Shown: positions 54,060 through 64,000 of the stretch, piece by piece
How the letters are laid out: every line of letters begins with the position of its first letter
Numbering within the stretch: position 1 is the stretch's first letter
NCBI GenBank assembly: GCA_917880885.1
Contig: OU862916.1
Location: 46,102,831-46,166,830 of the forward strand
Origin: Limnephilus marmoratus
Taxonomy: Eukaryota > Arthropoda > Insecta > Trichoptera > Limnephilidae
Length of the DNA stretch: 64,000 nt
Direction of reading: 5' to 3'
Made by a program: the position numbers and the translations under genes
The notes under the pieces: generated by a model
Seen by the model: only the letters and a program-made list of their open reading frames with translations
Told to the model about the DNA's origin: nothing
Database searches by the model: none

Positions 54060-54337
54060 AAGAATAAACTGATCATTTCGGGATAGGGACGCTCAGATGG
54101 TTTGGGCATGGAAAGGAGTGTAAGGAGAATATATGACGCAAATGTGAATGGAAGAACAAGTCGGGGACGCCCGAGGAAGTCGGGCCGTGTGAAGAGTCGG
54201 AATAATAGAAGAGCATGTATGAGACGATGTATAAATGTGAACGAGGCGAGGAGTGTGTGCCAAGATCGAGTTGTTTGGCGGTCTGTCCTCTCTGCCTACC
54301 CCTGCGGGGAAACGGCGTGATGGTTAGTTAGTTAGTT
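54060..54337 (+). repeat. RTE-like LINE ORF2 tail with TTAG tail
   Basis: The frame starting at 54102 gives 'MERSVRRIYDANVNGRTSRGRPRKS' and 'INVNEARSVCQDRVVWRSVLSAYP', the basic C-terminal tail of a non-LTR ORF2, slightly deleted in the centre. Then comes CGGCGTGATGG and (TTAG)3. The second LTR element is inserted within the TTAG tail. Confidence 0.78.
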
Positions 54338-54945
54338 TGTAACATTTGCTGCTAGCGTCGTGAGCGATTCGCAAATTTCGCATGATTTGGTTGGCAGCAT
54401 TGCACTCCGAAGGGGCGGCAGATGTTTCGAGATGCTTCGGAAAAGTTCGGGCGCTTCAGTTTGGATCGAGCAAGCCCAAGTAGCGGAGCGGATACCTGCG
54501 ACGGATTGAAACCAACATCACCATGGCGCATCGAATTCGTAACGTTAATCTAAATCCTAATATATTATTTATTTTAGTCAGATATTCAAGGTTACCATTT
54601 TGGTTTTACTATTTAATACTTGGGTGTTGCTGTTTAAACACTCTGGCGTCCAACCTTGCTTGTTTTCCACATAACTTAAATTCTTATCACACGTAGTTTG
54701 ATTGTTGTAAAACTCTTCGAGTTTTACAAACACCCCTTGAGATCAAATAATCTTTATAGAGTCTTTAATAATTGCTTCGTAAATGTCATGTCAATATTAA
54801 TTCAATAAATCTTATTATAATATTTAATTTCCTCTTTTATTTCATAGACTTGACATTTATCATGTTCTACTTCCAGACTGTAGCTAGCCATTTTATTACA
54901 TACATAATACCAATTTAATTAGGTAACTCATTTTAAACCATTACA
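54338..54945 (+). repeat. 5' LTR of LARD-like element
   Basis: 608 bp with TGTAA/TTACA inverted ends. AATAAATC occurs near 54802. Offset to the 3' LTR is 5130 throughout. Confidence 0.93.
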
Positions 54946-54965
54946 GTGGCGAGCCCAACGTGGTA
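54946..54965 (+). promoter_or_regulatory. Primer-binding site of LARD-like element
   Basis: GTGGCGAGCCCAACGTGGTA, with TGG one base after the LTR. tRNA not assigned. Confidence 0.7.
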
Positions 54966-57900
54966 GTTCCAGTCAAACTATGTTTTGCAAGTTTTATGTG
55001 GATATGATTTAAATTCTCCGCGATATGTCATTTTAGGTTAGATTGAGGTTGCAATTCGTTGGTGTGTTGCTTTTACCGTCGTGGGTATGTATTCATTTTA
55101 CTTTTGTTAATTGCATATTTTATATTTACTTGGGCTTGTTCATCCACAACTCATTTTATTTTGTGTTATTTGTATGTCTTGTACTAATCATAATCATTTC
55201 TCCTACTAATTATTTAGGTAGGTACACATTTTTATAGCAGATGGGATGGATTTAATTTCTGCAGATGGAATTAATAATATTTCGGCAGATTTGATAATAT
55301 GACATTGTACAAAACTCGTGCTGGTCATCCGTTATTATTTGAAACTTGTAAGTATATTTATTACAAGCTAATTTATTTACACTGTATTATGAGTGGCTGT
55401 TTAATCTCATTGCATTTATTTTGTGATATTTTTCGTGCTTATATTTTGCAATAATGTGTAAATTTCATTAATTACCTACCTACCTGATGCAATAATTATT
55501 ATTGACATCATTGCACACATGAATTTCTTCACATGTTATAAACTTAATACAAATAGTTATCCTACCTGCAATTGATATGTTCTGTTACATTGTGAACTTT
55601 TACAATCTTACTTTGGGAATTTTGATTTCATTTTTGTTCCCCTTATACAAATTTTATTTTTCATAATAATAAATGTAACCAAACGTGCATTTCAGACGCG
55701 GACCAAATTTTGCTGGACATCCGGGTGGAGATAAGACGTCATCAAAGCCTTCGTCTACAGAATTCGGGCTGTCCTGTTATGCAAAGCGACTAAAGCTAGT
55801 TTCACGTAAATTAATTTTTATAATTTATTATCCGGGTTATATTGATTTGATCGATGATTTTTTTTATTCTTTCCTCATGTAGGGCTTTCAAAAGAAATTA
55901 AATTTCCTTGCAATATATCATTATGTTCTTTCGGTTTAATATTTTATACAAATTTTTTTTGTGAGGGTTTGATAAATTTCATTAAATTCCGATTTTAGTA
56001 CATAACAGGGATTTGTATTCAAATCATTATTTTAATAGATTTTTATCGAGTTTTAATTTCTCTTTAGTCGGCGGGATTAGTTTTTCTTTTAAAATAAAAT
56101 AAATTCCTTATAGTTTTCGGGTTTGATGAATAACTGTTATTTTGAAATCATCATTTTGTAGGTGAATGCAAAATGTTGCTTATCACTATATTATTTGTTC
56201 ATCGGCTATTATCTAATTAATCTTTTGGGTTTTGATTCCAATAAATGGATAATTCAATAAATTAGTATAGAAGATTGTATAATATTTTGCGATCAGTTGG
56301 CTGAACCTTAAATTTGTTTTGCATATCTTCCTTTAATAGGGTTATTAGAGATTATGCGAAGTAACTTTCGGAGCAACTAATATGATTGTTATGAAATTAC
56401 AACTATTTAAATTGATATATAATGTAGAGTTTTATCACATGTTTACATACGTAAAAATTCACAGGTATAAGGATTCTTTATAGTTCTGGTCGGAATTATT
56501 AATTTTTTTTTCTTCAGTTTAGATTGTTATTATATTAATTGATCTATAATTTTTTTTTGGCGATCTATTGCCTGTTCCTTGAAGTACTTGCATATCTTCC
56601 TTTTCATAGGGTTTTCAGAGTTTGCAAGGTATTTTTTCGGAGCGATTAGTAGATTGTTGAACAAATAAATGGTTTATTGAATTTACATCTTTAAACTTTA
56701 TCTAATAAGGTTTTTCAAATAACTTTCATTAACTTAACAGCACGCAATATTTTAGGTCATTTAATAGATCTCGTAATTATAAATATGCAAGTTTGACATA
56801 AGTTATAATTTAGTCAGTTTCTCAATAACGCCATCTACATATTATTGTTTGACATAACACATACAACAACTGCTATTGGGGTTTGCGTCTTCACTTTCAG
56901 AACGGAAAACTTTAAATATTCTGTTATCAATCGGTCATAGGACATATCAAAGATCCTGGTGTTGCTAGTTAATATAGCATATGATGTGCGGTGCAATTTT
57001 GGGGAAAAATTTATCTGTTTTTGGTGCGTCAACAAAAGCAGATGAATTTTGTTAACAATACATTCAGCTCTCAAAGAGTAAATGAGTTTTGAGCATTGAA
57101 TGTTTTGGGTTGTTTTGTCTTCTATTGTTGTCTTGTGTACGGATGTGTCTTATGTACTGTGGTTTCGATTATATTGTCTTGTGTACGGATTGTTGGTCCT
57201 TGAGTGAAGGAAACAGACAAGTTTTGTTTTAAACAAAACAGTTGGAGCTTCGCTTCAATGCAGTGGATATATCTCACACTGATTCGATTACTGCCACCGT
57301 TTAAAACGGCAGTTAAGGGGCATAACATGATCTCCGTTGAGATCCTCTGAGTATGTCAACCTTCCTTGTTTTGCATTCTATAAATAGGATATAAAATATT
57401 TTCCTATCACTGTAGCGCAAACACGTTTTTAACCGAACATAGAAGGCGTCGGTTTGCCTGTTCACTTTCATTCGCGAGATACGGAGGAATCTTTGGCGTA
57501 ATCTGTGAACTTACGATGAGGATATGTCCGTCTCTTTTGATTTCAGAATATGAAGTTAATTATCTTCATATAAAGATTAATTTGTTGAGTTGTAAGAAGC
57601 TCATGGCATTCATCTCTTTCGAGAGGATTTCAGTGAAGCCATGTGTGTCAATAATTCAGGCAGAAAGTTTTGGTCTAAGAACTTTTATAGAAAGAGATAG
57701 TAATGATAACTGTCCTTTATGTGCGATTACCGTATTCATATTGCATATTTATAGGTTAAATCTTTTAAGAAAACTATTAAGTTTGTGTGTGTTTGTAGTT
57801 TTTGTTAAATATTGTGTCGTCTGATATTTCCTCCTAAGAATTCTGTCTTGGAAATTTTAGGATGAATTATTAATAAATTCCAGTATAATGAAATGGAGTT

Positions 57901-58970
57901 AATTCAATCGGGAAGTTGGAACCTTCATTATACCGATGATGCCTTGAAATACAATTAATACTTAGTTAACCAAGGCTTTATAATATAACAACTGTTCAGT
58001 TGGTCCTTAAAATTATTTTAATTGATTATTATGAGAATAGAGCTATGACATCTGTTGCTAATTTGTAGTAACATTATATTAAATATTTTTATTTTATTAC
58101 GAACATAATTGGGCCGATACTAGAGCCATCTATCAACATTTGATTACATTTATCATTAATTATTATTTTACCATCCTAGGTATTGTTTATTGACTATCTC
58201 GAAGTTATTATTTGCTACATGGGGTTTTTTAAATTACTTTCAAACAAATTAAGTATTTCATTTTTCAGATTTTATACTCAGCTCAGCATAATACAGGCTG
58301 TTTTATTTTATTTTGGGAATTTAAGAAAAGGAATAAATTAAAAATATCTCAGTAAAAATTTTATTTTCATATGTTTTGATTTTTTTGTATTTTGATATCT
58401 ACCGGGTATTAGATTAATTGAATAATAAATTTTTTTTATCATATTTAATCTCAATTTAAAACACTTTTATTTATAAAACATTTACATCGCTGGGTAATAT
58501 TATTTCAAACTTCAGTAAATCCCGTGCATTCTAATTTTGTAATTGCATATCAATTCATTGTTTCTTTTGTGTAAGACATGAAGTTTTACAATTATTAAAT
58601 CTTTAATTTAGGGTTCTTTAATATGTTATGTGGAAAAATTTCAATTTCAGCTTTGAGCATACATTTACATAATCATTTTTTAAATATTTCATCTTGAATT
58701 TTTCTTTCCTTTTATATCTTACTTTGTTGCTGGTAACCTTATTTAGGCAGTTTAGTGTAGGGAACTTCAAGATAATCTCAAGAAAATTTAAATAGCAAGA
58801 CTAAGAAGAAAGCATCCTTCATGTTCATTGTCGCTGGTTTCAAAATGTGGGTCAAGGCATTCATCTGACTTCAAGCCACGTCGCATCATTATCCCGCTTG
58901 AAGACATCATCATAGGAAGATTCTTTCAAAATCATCAACGCTGGACTTCAAGATGTTGTACCAGAGCTTC
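54966..58970. other. Non-coding interior of LARD-like element
   Basis: About 4 kb of T-rich sequence without supportable ORFs. A diverged repeat of about 90 bp occurs at about 56290-56380 and 56560-56650 (both have GCATATCTTCCTTT and TTTCGGAGC). A short repeat, TTGTCTTGTGTACGGAT, occurs at 57127 and 57174. Confidence 0.7.
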
Positions 58971-58974
58971 TATC

Positions 58975-59190
58975 TCTACCGTGGGCCATCTTGGGTCATC
59001 AGTTTTGGAAGAAAGTAATATCAGAAGACGCTGAATTTGAGATTTCGGACCAAATGTTTCATCGCTACCTTGGGCCATCTTGGGTCATCAGTTTTGGAAG
59101 AAATTAATAGCAAAAGAAGCTGAACTTGAGATTCCAGACCAGATATTTCATCTCTACCTTGGGCCATCTTGGGTCATCAGTTATTGAATG
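58975..59190 (+). repeat. About 90-bp tandem repeat, 2.4 copies
   Basis: The unit starts CTCTACCTTGGGCCATCTTGG and continues GTCATCAGTTTTGGAAGAAA. Starts are near 58975, 59064 and 59153. Units differ by scattered substitutions. Confidence 0.85.
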
Positions 59191-59451
59191 CATCATAATT
59201 GGAGAGAAGCTGCATAGATTGATGCGTCGTTCTGTTCATCGCATTATGTCATGGCTTCAGTATTGCAGTACGGTGGTCACCGCTTCTTCCATGAGGTACA
59301 TTATATGGATTGGGAGTACTTCTATCACCAGGATCCTTCCGGCTGACAATCCTTATATTTTGGCTTCTTCCATGACTAACATTTACGGCCAAGGCTCACA
59401 TAGCAGGAAGTGACACATGGACCTCTTGATTTCCAGGAGGAAATATTTTCT

Positions 59452-59467
59452 TTTGGTGGAGGGGTAA
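59452..59467 (+). promoter_or_regulatory. Polypurine tract of LARD-like element
   Basis: TTTGGTGGAGGGGTAA directly before the 3' LTR. The purine core is GGTGGAGGGG, interrupted by one T. Confidence 0.65.
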
Positions 59468-60075
59468 TGTAACATTTGCTGCTAGCGTCGTGAGCGATTC
59501 GCAAATTTCGCATGATTTGGTTGGCAGCATTGCACTCCGAAGGGGCGGCAGATGTTTCGAGATGCTTCGGAAAAGTTCGGGCGCTTCAGTTTGGATCGAG
59601 CAAGCCCAAGTAGCGGAGCGGATACCTGCGACGGATTGAAACCAACATCACCATGGCGCATCGAATTCGTAACGTTAATCTAAATCCTAATATATTATTT
59701 ATTTTAGTCAGATATTCAAGGTTACCATTTTGGTTTTACTATTTAATACTTGGGTGTTGCTGTTTAAACACTCTGGCGTCCAACCTTGCTTGTTTTCCAC
59801 ATAACTTAAATTCTTATCACACGTAGTTTGATTGTTGTAAAACTCTTCGAGTTTTACAAACACCCCTTGAGATCAAATAATCTTTATAGAGTCTTTAATA
59901 ATTGCTTCGTAAATGTCATGTCAATATTAATTCAATAAATCTTATTATAATATTTAATTTCCTCTTTTATTTCATAGACTTGACATTTATCATGTTCTAC
60001 TTCCAGACTGTAGCTAGCCATTTTATTACATACATAATACCAATTTAATTAGGTAACTCATTTTAAACCATTACA
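59468..60075 (+). repeat. 3' LTR of LARD-like element
   Basis: A 608-bp copy of 54338-54945 with no difference seen. It is followed by the duplicated AGTT, which continues the LINE tail. Confidence 0.93.
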
Positions 60076-60169
60076 AGTTAACTTAAGTATATATATTTTT
60101 TTAAATGGCTTACTTTACGTTTTACACTAATATTACTGACTACAAAAGAAACTCAACACACACACATTA

Positions 60170-60326
60170 GGGAACGTACCCATACTACATGACCAACTTT
60201 TTGCAATTTTTAACCCCCCTCCCCCCCCGGTGACCAAAAACCTAAGCAACTCGCCGCTCATTTGTACCAAGCGTGGTATTTTGAAGACCCCCCCCTGAAC
60301 AGGTCACGTAGTATGGGTACGTTCCC
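60170..60326. mobile_element. Harbinger-type MITE, 157 bp
   Basis: The inverted ends start GGGAACGTACCCATACTAC and pair over about 25 bases with one mismatch. The TTA target duplication is at 60167-60169 and 60327-60329. The centre is C- and A-rich without coding. Confidence 0.85.
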
Positions 60327-60409
60327 TTAGGTAAACGTATTATAAACCTTAAAGTTACCTCGCTTTTCTATCGTTTCGTATAAAAAAAAATATATATATA
60401 TATTTTTTT

Positions 60410-61700
60410 TAATAAATTTATTTTTTATTTTTAATAATAAGGTTTACATGGTGTTAACAAGATAATTTTACATCTCAGGTTTTTTACTACCCTTCCATTA
60501 AAAGCATTTGCTTGTGTATGGAAGGGGAGTGTACATAAATGCTATTAGTTATTAGTTATACATAAGTTAGTACTTAAATAATTCATTGTACATAAATATA
60601 TTTGAGCTGCAGTATTTATTTTGATAATGGTGTGTATTTAAAAAAAAAGAAACAATGTTATGAAAAATAACTAAGGATATTTGTAAGAATAATTGATAGT
60701 AGTTTTTTTCTTAAAAATATTTTAAAAATGTTTCTTGACAGAGAGCAGTATTCGGGTTTTATCATTAATGCTTCTGATTTCTTCTGGTAGACGATTGAAA
60801 AAAGTTCTTCCCTGGTAAGTGTAATGATGCTGTGCAAAAGACGTATTTAGTTTTGGGCATAGAAAAACATGTTTAAGTCGAGTTCTGTTTTCATTTAAAA
60901 ATGGATATTTATCTTTTTCTTTTATAATTTGAATTAATGAATTTTTGATATATAAATCTTTAAATGTTCGTACTTGAAATTCTTCAAATAGGCGTTCTGT
61001 TGGGTAGTCCCAGGATTTTTTTTAATATAATTTTAATAATTGTTCTTTGTATAATTTCTATTGGAAGAAGGTTACATTTATACGCGGATCCACAACTAAT
61101 AATAGCGTATTGTAAAGTGGATTGAACCAAGGCATAGTAGATTAAATATAGATTTTTTATCGACAGATAATTTCTAATTCTTAAAAATATATATATTAAT
61201 TTTCTGATTTTGTTTACTACCTGACATATTTGTTCCTTCCATTTCAGATTTTTATCGATAATTACTCCGAGATATTTAATTTTGTTTGTTGTTTTTAATA
61301 TTGTACAGTTTGATTTGCAATAACTTTGGCTATGAGTTTTAGTATTATCGTGTATGACAATGTTAAAATTTTTGGGAGCATCGTTTGGATGGATTGCAAA
61401 TGGAATTACAAATGTCTTTTCACTATTTAGTGAAAGTAAATTAGTGTCAAAAAAATTTCTTAAGCGTGTTGATGTCTTCTGTGGCCTTTGATTCTACATT
61501 TTCCCAAGTCTTTTCACTTATTATTAATACTGTATCGTCGGCGTATGATGTAATTTGACCATTTAAACGTTGAAAAAAAATATCGTTTACATATATGGTA
61601 AAAAGGATTGGTCCAAGCACTGTACCTTGCGGGATTCCAAAGCTTGAAATCTCTTGATCACTATTAACACCATTGATTTTTAAAAATTACAATGTTTAAT
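60410..61700 (-). repeat. LINE, 3' half, decayed
   Basis: Minus-strand LINE from the RT catalytic part to a T-rich 3' end (AATAAATTTATTTTTTATTT near 60410). Coding frames are broken. Confidence 0.75.
60740..61700 (-). pseudogene. Non-LTR reverse transcriptase with YADD box, frameshifted
   Basis: On the minus strand from about 61690 the sequence reads 'SSFGIPQGTVLGPILF' (RT motif 4), then, after a frame change at the A/T run near 61575, 'QITSYADDTVLI' (catalytic YADD, about 61530-61560). Further on come 'KIKYLGVIIDKNLKW' (motif E region), a 'LVQSTLQYAII.CG' block and 'RTFFNRLPEEIRSI' near 60790. This order is that of a Jockey/CR1-group ORF2. Several frameshifts and stops prevent translation. 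The N-terminal endonuclease is not found to the right of 61700. Confidence 0.8.
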
Positions 61701-61794
61701 AATTTTTTTTCAGATTTAATTCGGAAACTTTGGTTCCAGATGTGCATACATTTGAATTCTTCTGTTGTTAAATTATAAATTTCAATAAAAAGCA

Positions 61795-61925
61795 TGGTCT
61801 TTTACCTTTCTAACACAATTAAGATTTTAGATCATATTTCTCACCATGTTAGTAAGGGAGACTTAATGATTTCTTTGAGACCTAAAAGCGCACAAATTAT
61901 CCCAAGGGACTAGTGAGACGGGTAT
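61795..61925. repeat. Fragment related to the 17.07-kb MITE
   Basis: CTCACCATGTTAGTAAGGGAG and TTCTTTGAGACCTAAAAGCGC correspond to CTCACCATGATAGTGAGGGAG and TTCTTTGAGAGCTTTATGAGC at 17548-17605, up to the CAAATTATCCCAAGGG end. Confidence 0.6.
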
Positions 61926-61929
61926 AAGA

Positions 61930-62540
61930 AAACCGTGTAGGTACATAAAAAAAAAATAAACACCGGCTCGCTGGCACTGAAACATAGTGAACGAAACATT
62001 AATCAGAAATCATGAAGTAATTATCCACTTCAAGACTTCAATCCATAGAGATTTTTCCAGCAGCTGTGTTAGACTTGCTTCCCTGCAGATATCTCAGATA
62101 ATATTACACGTGCCAAGAAGTTTAAATTTATTCACAAACTTCAAAGTGTCTTTATGGCTTCGGTATTATTTATATAATCCTGAAAACTATAATCGTCCCA
62201 TTTTCGGAAAGTTTGTATCTAAAGCATGGTACGTGAGTCATTATAGTAATGTGACACGGCACCGTCTGAAAACTACGCGAAAGGTTTTTCACCGTGGGGA
62301 CTTTGTAGAAAAAATGCCATAAGATAGTTTGAGTGAATTAAATGCTCCATTTTTTCTGTTTTTGCAAGGTTTTCTCGAGGTTTAAATATAATAAGAGCGA
62401 CCGATCGATTTGATTTTTTTAAACAAAGATAAGTGGAGGACTGGGAAATTACATAAAATACTTACTTTACTTTTTATCCCAGAAAAAACATTTAATTCCC
62501 TTGGAAAATTCTTTATGCAGTAATTTCCCCCTAATACTAA
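61930..62540. other. No supported gene
   Basis: A frame of 111 codons (61987-62322) has no motif I recognise and no flanking signals. Treated as chance. Confidence 0.4.
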
Positions 62541-62544
62541 AAGC

Positions 62545-62960
62545 TAGTCTTATAAATAAAAAATGTACATTTTTGTTTGTTCGTATTTTGTGGGATGCCA
62601 TACTCTTCATTCGATTGCGATGAAACTTTAGTTATATGTGTGCGCACCCCCGCGAAGATTATAGGCTATATATAATAGTAAGCTCTGGCGTTATGAAATT
62701 TGTATAAATGAAAATGTGTGTATTTCATATATTTTAGCGGCAGAAAGGAAAAGCAGGAGGGGAGGGCAACGGGGGAGGTGAGGTTCGCGCCGTTCGCGGT
62801 AAGGGTGACGAGGGAGGGGGAAGGCGGGTAAGGAGGAAGGGGAACACGAGAAGGGTAGGAGACACGGGAGGTGAACGGGGACGCGCGGGAAAGGACATGC
62901 AGGGGGAATCAATTTATTTATTTGAATGGCATTGCAACGCATGCCGGGTACCAGCTAGTA
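62545..62960 (+). mobile_element. Helitron (Lep1-type)
   Basis: TCTTATAAATAAAAAATGTAC, TTCGATTGCGATGAAACTTTAG, GTAAGCTCTGGCGTTATG, a G-rich tract (62750-62880), GGCATTGCAACGC and ATGCCGGGTACCAGCTAG before T. Confidence 0.75.
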
Positions 62961-62964
62961 GGTA

Positions 62965-64000
62965 ATAAAGCTGTTAGTATCTAATAAAAAAAAATACATA
63001 TTATAAAGATTTTTTTTCCATATAGGCACACAACGGCCTATGACGTTCGTGGTCATGGGGTAAGGCTCTCGACTAGAAATATTATTAACAAAATAATTCG
63101 GTTTGCATTTAACACGAAACCCAAAAAACACGCTTTTTATAAATATTCAAAGATTTGACCATTAAACCAATAAAATTGCCTATAAAAGTGCCTACAAAAC
63201 TTATCCCTACAAATCTTTAGTATGGAGATGTGAACGAATTTTCGTTTCTCGTCAGCAAAAGAAGGCTCTTTCGGTCTTAATGTTCCAGAGACCATTTTAT
63301 AATAAAGCAAACGTCGAATCAACAAAAAAGGTCGTAACGTTTAAGGCACTTCACAAAGGAGCTAAAAAAGGCGACCACATAGTATTTATTCCCCCAATAT
63401 CTATGGTAATGAGGCGTGGAGATGAGGCATGGGTGCCGGGTCCTTCAGGATCAAGGCTTTATTTGACTTGTTTTAGAAACTTCTTTTTTGATAAATTTTA
63501 ATTGGGAAAACAAGTTTCGCTTTGTTTTTGTTTCCTCAAAGTAACAATGCGCAGTCCAGGTTATGGGCAATTTATATTAGAGTTTGTTCTCTGGGTTTCG
63601 CGATACGAACTTTTCAAATTATTTTACGCCCTTTGAAGGCATTATCAATACATTTTTTTTCACGATTGCAGGGAACCCAATATTTAATTTACTGCATGTA
63701 CATACATTTGAATTAAATTATTTATTTAGCTATCTTTTTTTTACTGTGACAAGTAGATTTTTAACATAATAGATTACTTTGAAATGGGTAGGTACCTCTA
63801 CTTTGCCCATCGCCACATAACGAGAGTTGAGTGAAAAAAAAACAATTATCTTTTTTTACCAGCGGACTTTCTTTAAACTAGGCGAGGTTTGATGTTTGAA
63901 ATGTTGTCTTTATTTCTGACGTTTTTCCAAACCGCTAGTTTCGGTTGGAAATTTCAATGTCTATCGATCTACCAGTAAATCAACATTAAATATTCTGAAT
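62965..64000. other. No supported gene
   Basis: AT-rich to the window end. Short frames (63280-63501, 63522-63716) show no motif. A gene truncated by the window edge cannot be excluded. Confidence 0.4.

Larger units (their letters stand above)
54338..60075 (+). mobile_element. LARD-like non-coding LTR retrotransposon
   Basis: A 5738-bp element with 608-bp LTRs (TGTAACATT...AACCATTACA) and the 4-bp target duplication AGTT (54334-54337 and 60076-60079). On reading base by base I found no difference between the LTRs. A primer-binding-type sequence follows the 5' LTR, and a purine tract precedes the 3' LTR. The 4522-bp interior contains no gag, protease, RT, integrase or env motif in any frame. 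The longest frame is about 100 codons with no motif. It is therefore probably moved by enzymes of an unidentified partner. Confidence 0.9.

Noticed and set aside
57516..57824. 102-codon ORF inside the LARD interior
   Set aside because: No retroviral or other motif, length is near chance for a stretch this size, and no similar frame in the flanks.

Overview
The window looks like about 64 kb of AT-rich insect DNA, most likely lepidopteran, made up mainly of transposable elements. Three things point to a moth or butterfly: many Lep1-type Helitron fragments (3' ends of the type ACCAGCTAG before T), an insect errantivirus with an F-like Env, and a short interstitial array of the arthropod telomere unit TTAGG. 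No host protein gene could be supported. All identifications come from reading the sequence and from family knowledge; no database search was run.

Layout. 0.4-4.0 kb: a possible TTCGG-rich hAT, a clear hAT deletion derivative (8-bp TSD) with a broken transposase, LINE and SINE tails. 4.18-9.58 kb: an env-containing gypsy-type (errantivirus) LTR retrotransposon, with 604-bp LTRs differing at one site and a 4-bp TSD. Its gag has an early stop, and the RT palm and integrase core are deleted. 10.26-14.02 kb: a three-layer nest, a Harbinger remnant (TTA TSD) holding a LINE tail and, innermost, a piggyBac element (TTAA TSD) with an uninterrupted 649-aa transposase, the best candidate for a working gene here. 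14.5-17.8 kb: tandem Helitrons, a tRNA-derived SINE family and two TTAA-flanked MITEs. 17.84-19.86 kb: a palindrome with a tRNA-Thr-like cloverleaf in its loop, an inverted second copy of the same tRNA, and between them an ORF1-only (half-LINE) retroposon with a 366-aa ORF. 24.30-25.11 kb has the same architecture with a different tRNA-like sequence. 27.9-28.8 kb: a TTAA-flanked foldback element built of an inverted 12-bp satellite around TTAGG repeats. 29.1-43.6 kb: hAT elements, a MITE, duplicated Helitrons and LINE/SINE fragments. 43.95-45.97 kb: a hAT holding an 85-nt poly(A). 46.9-53.3 kb: Helitrons, SINEs and a mariner deletion derivative. 54.34-60.08 kb: a second LTR element with apparently identical 608-bp LTRs around 4.5 kb of apparently non-coding DNA (LARD-like), inserted in the TTAG tail of a LINE. 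The last 4 kb holds a Harbinger-type MITE, a decayed LINE RT and a Helitron.

How the parts relate. Several non-autonomous elements sit with plausible autonomous relatives: a SINE shares its 3' end with a LINE family, piggyBac-type MITEs keep transposase tails, and hAT or mariner shells keep TIRs and TSDs. The near-identical LTRs of the two LTR elements and the intact piggyBac ORF show recent activity in otherwise old repeat sediment. Family letters used below: A = SINE/LINE sharing a 3' tail with a GGGCC hairpin; B = tRNA-headed SINE at 3.8 kb; C = tRNA-headed SINE complete near 52 kb; RepA = about 95-125-bp AT-rich module attached to the tRNA-like sequences.
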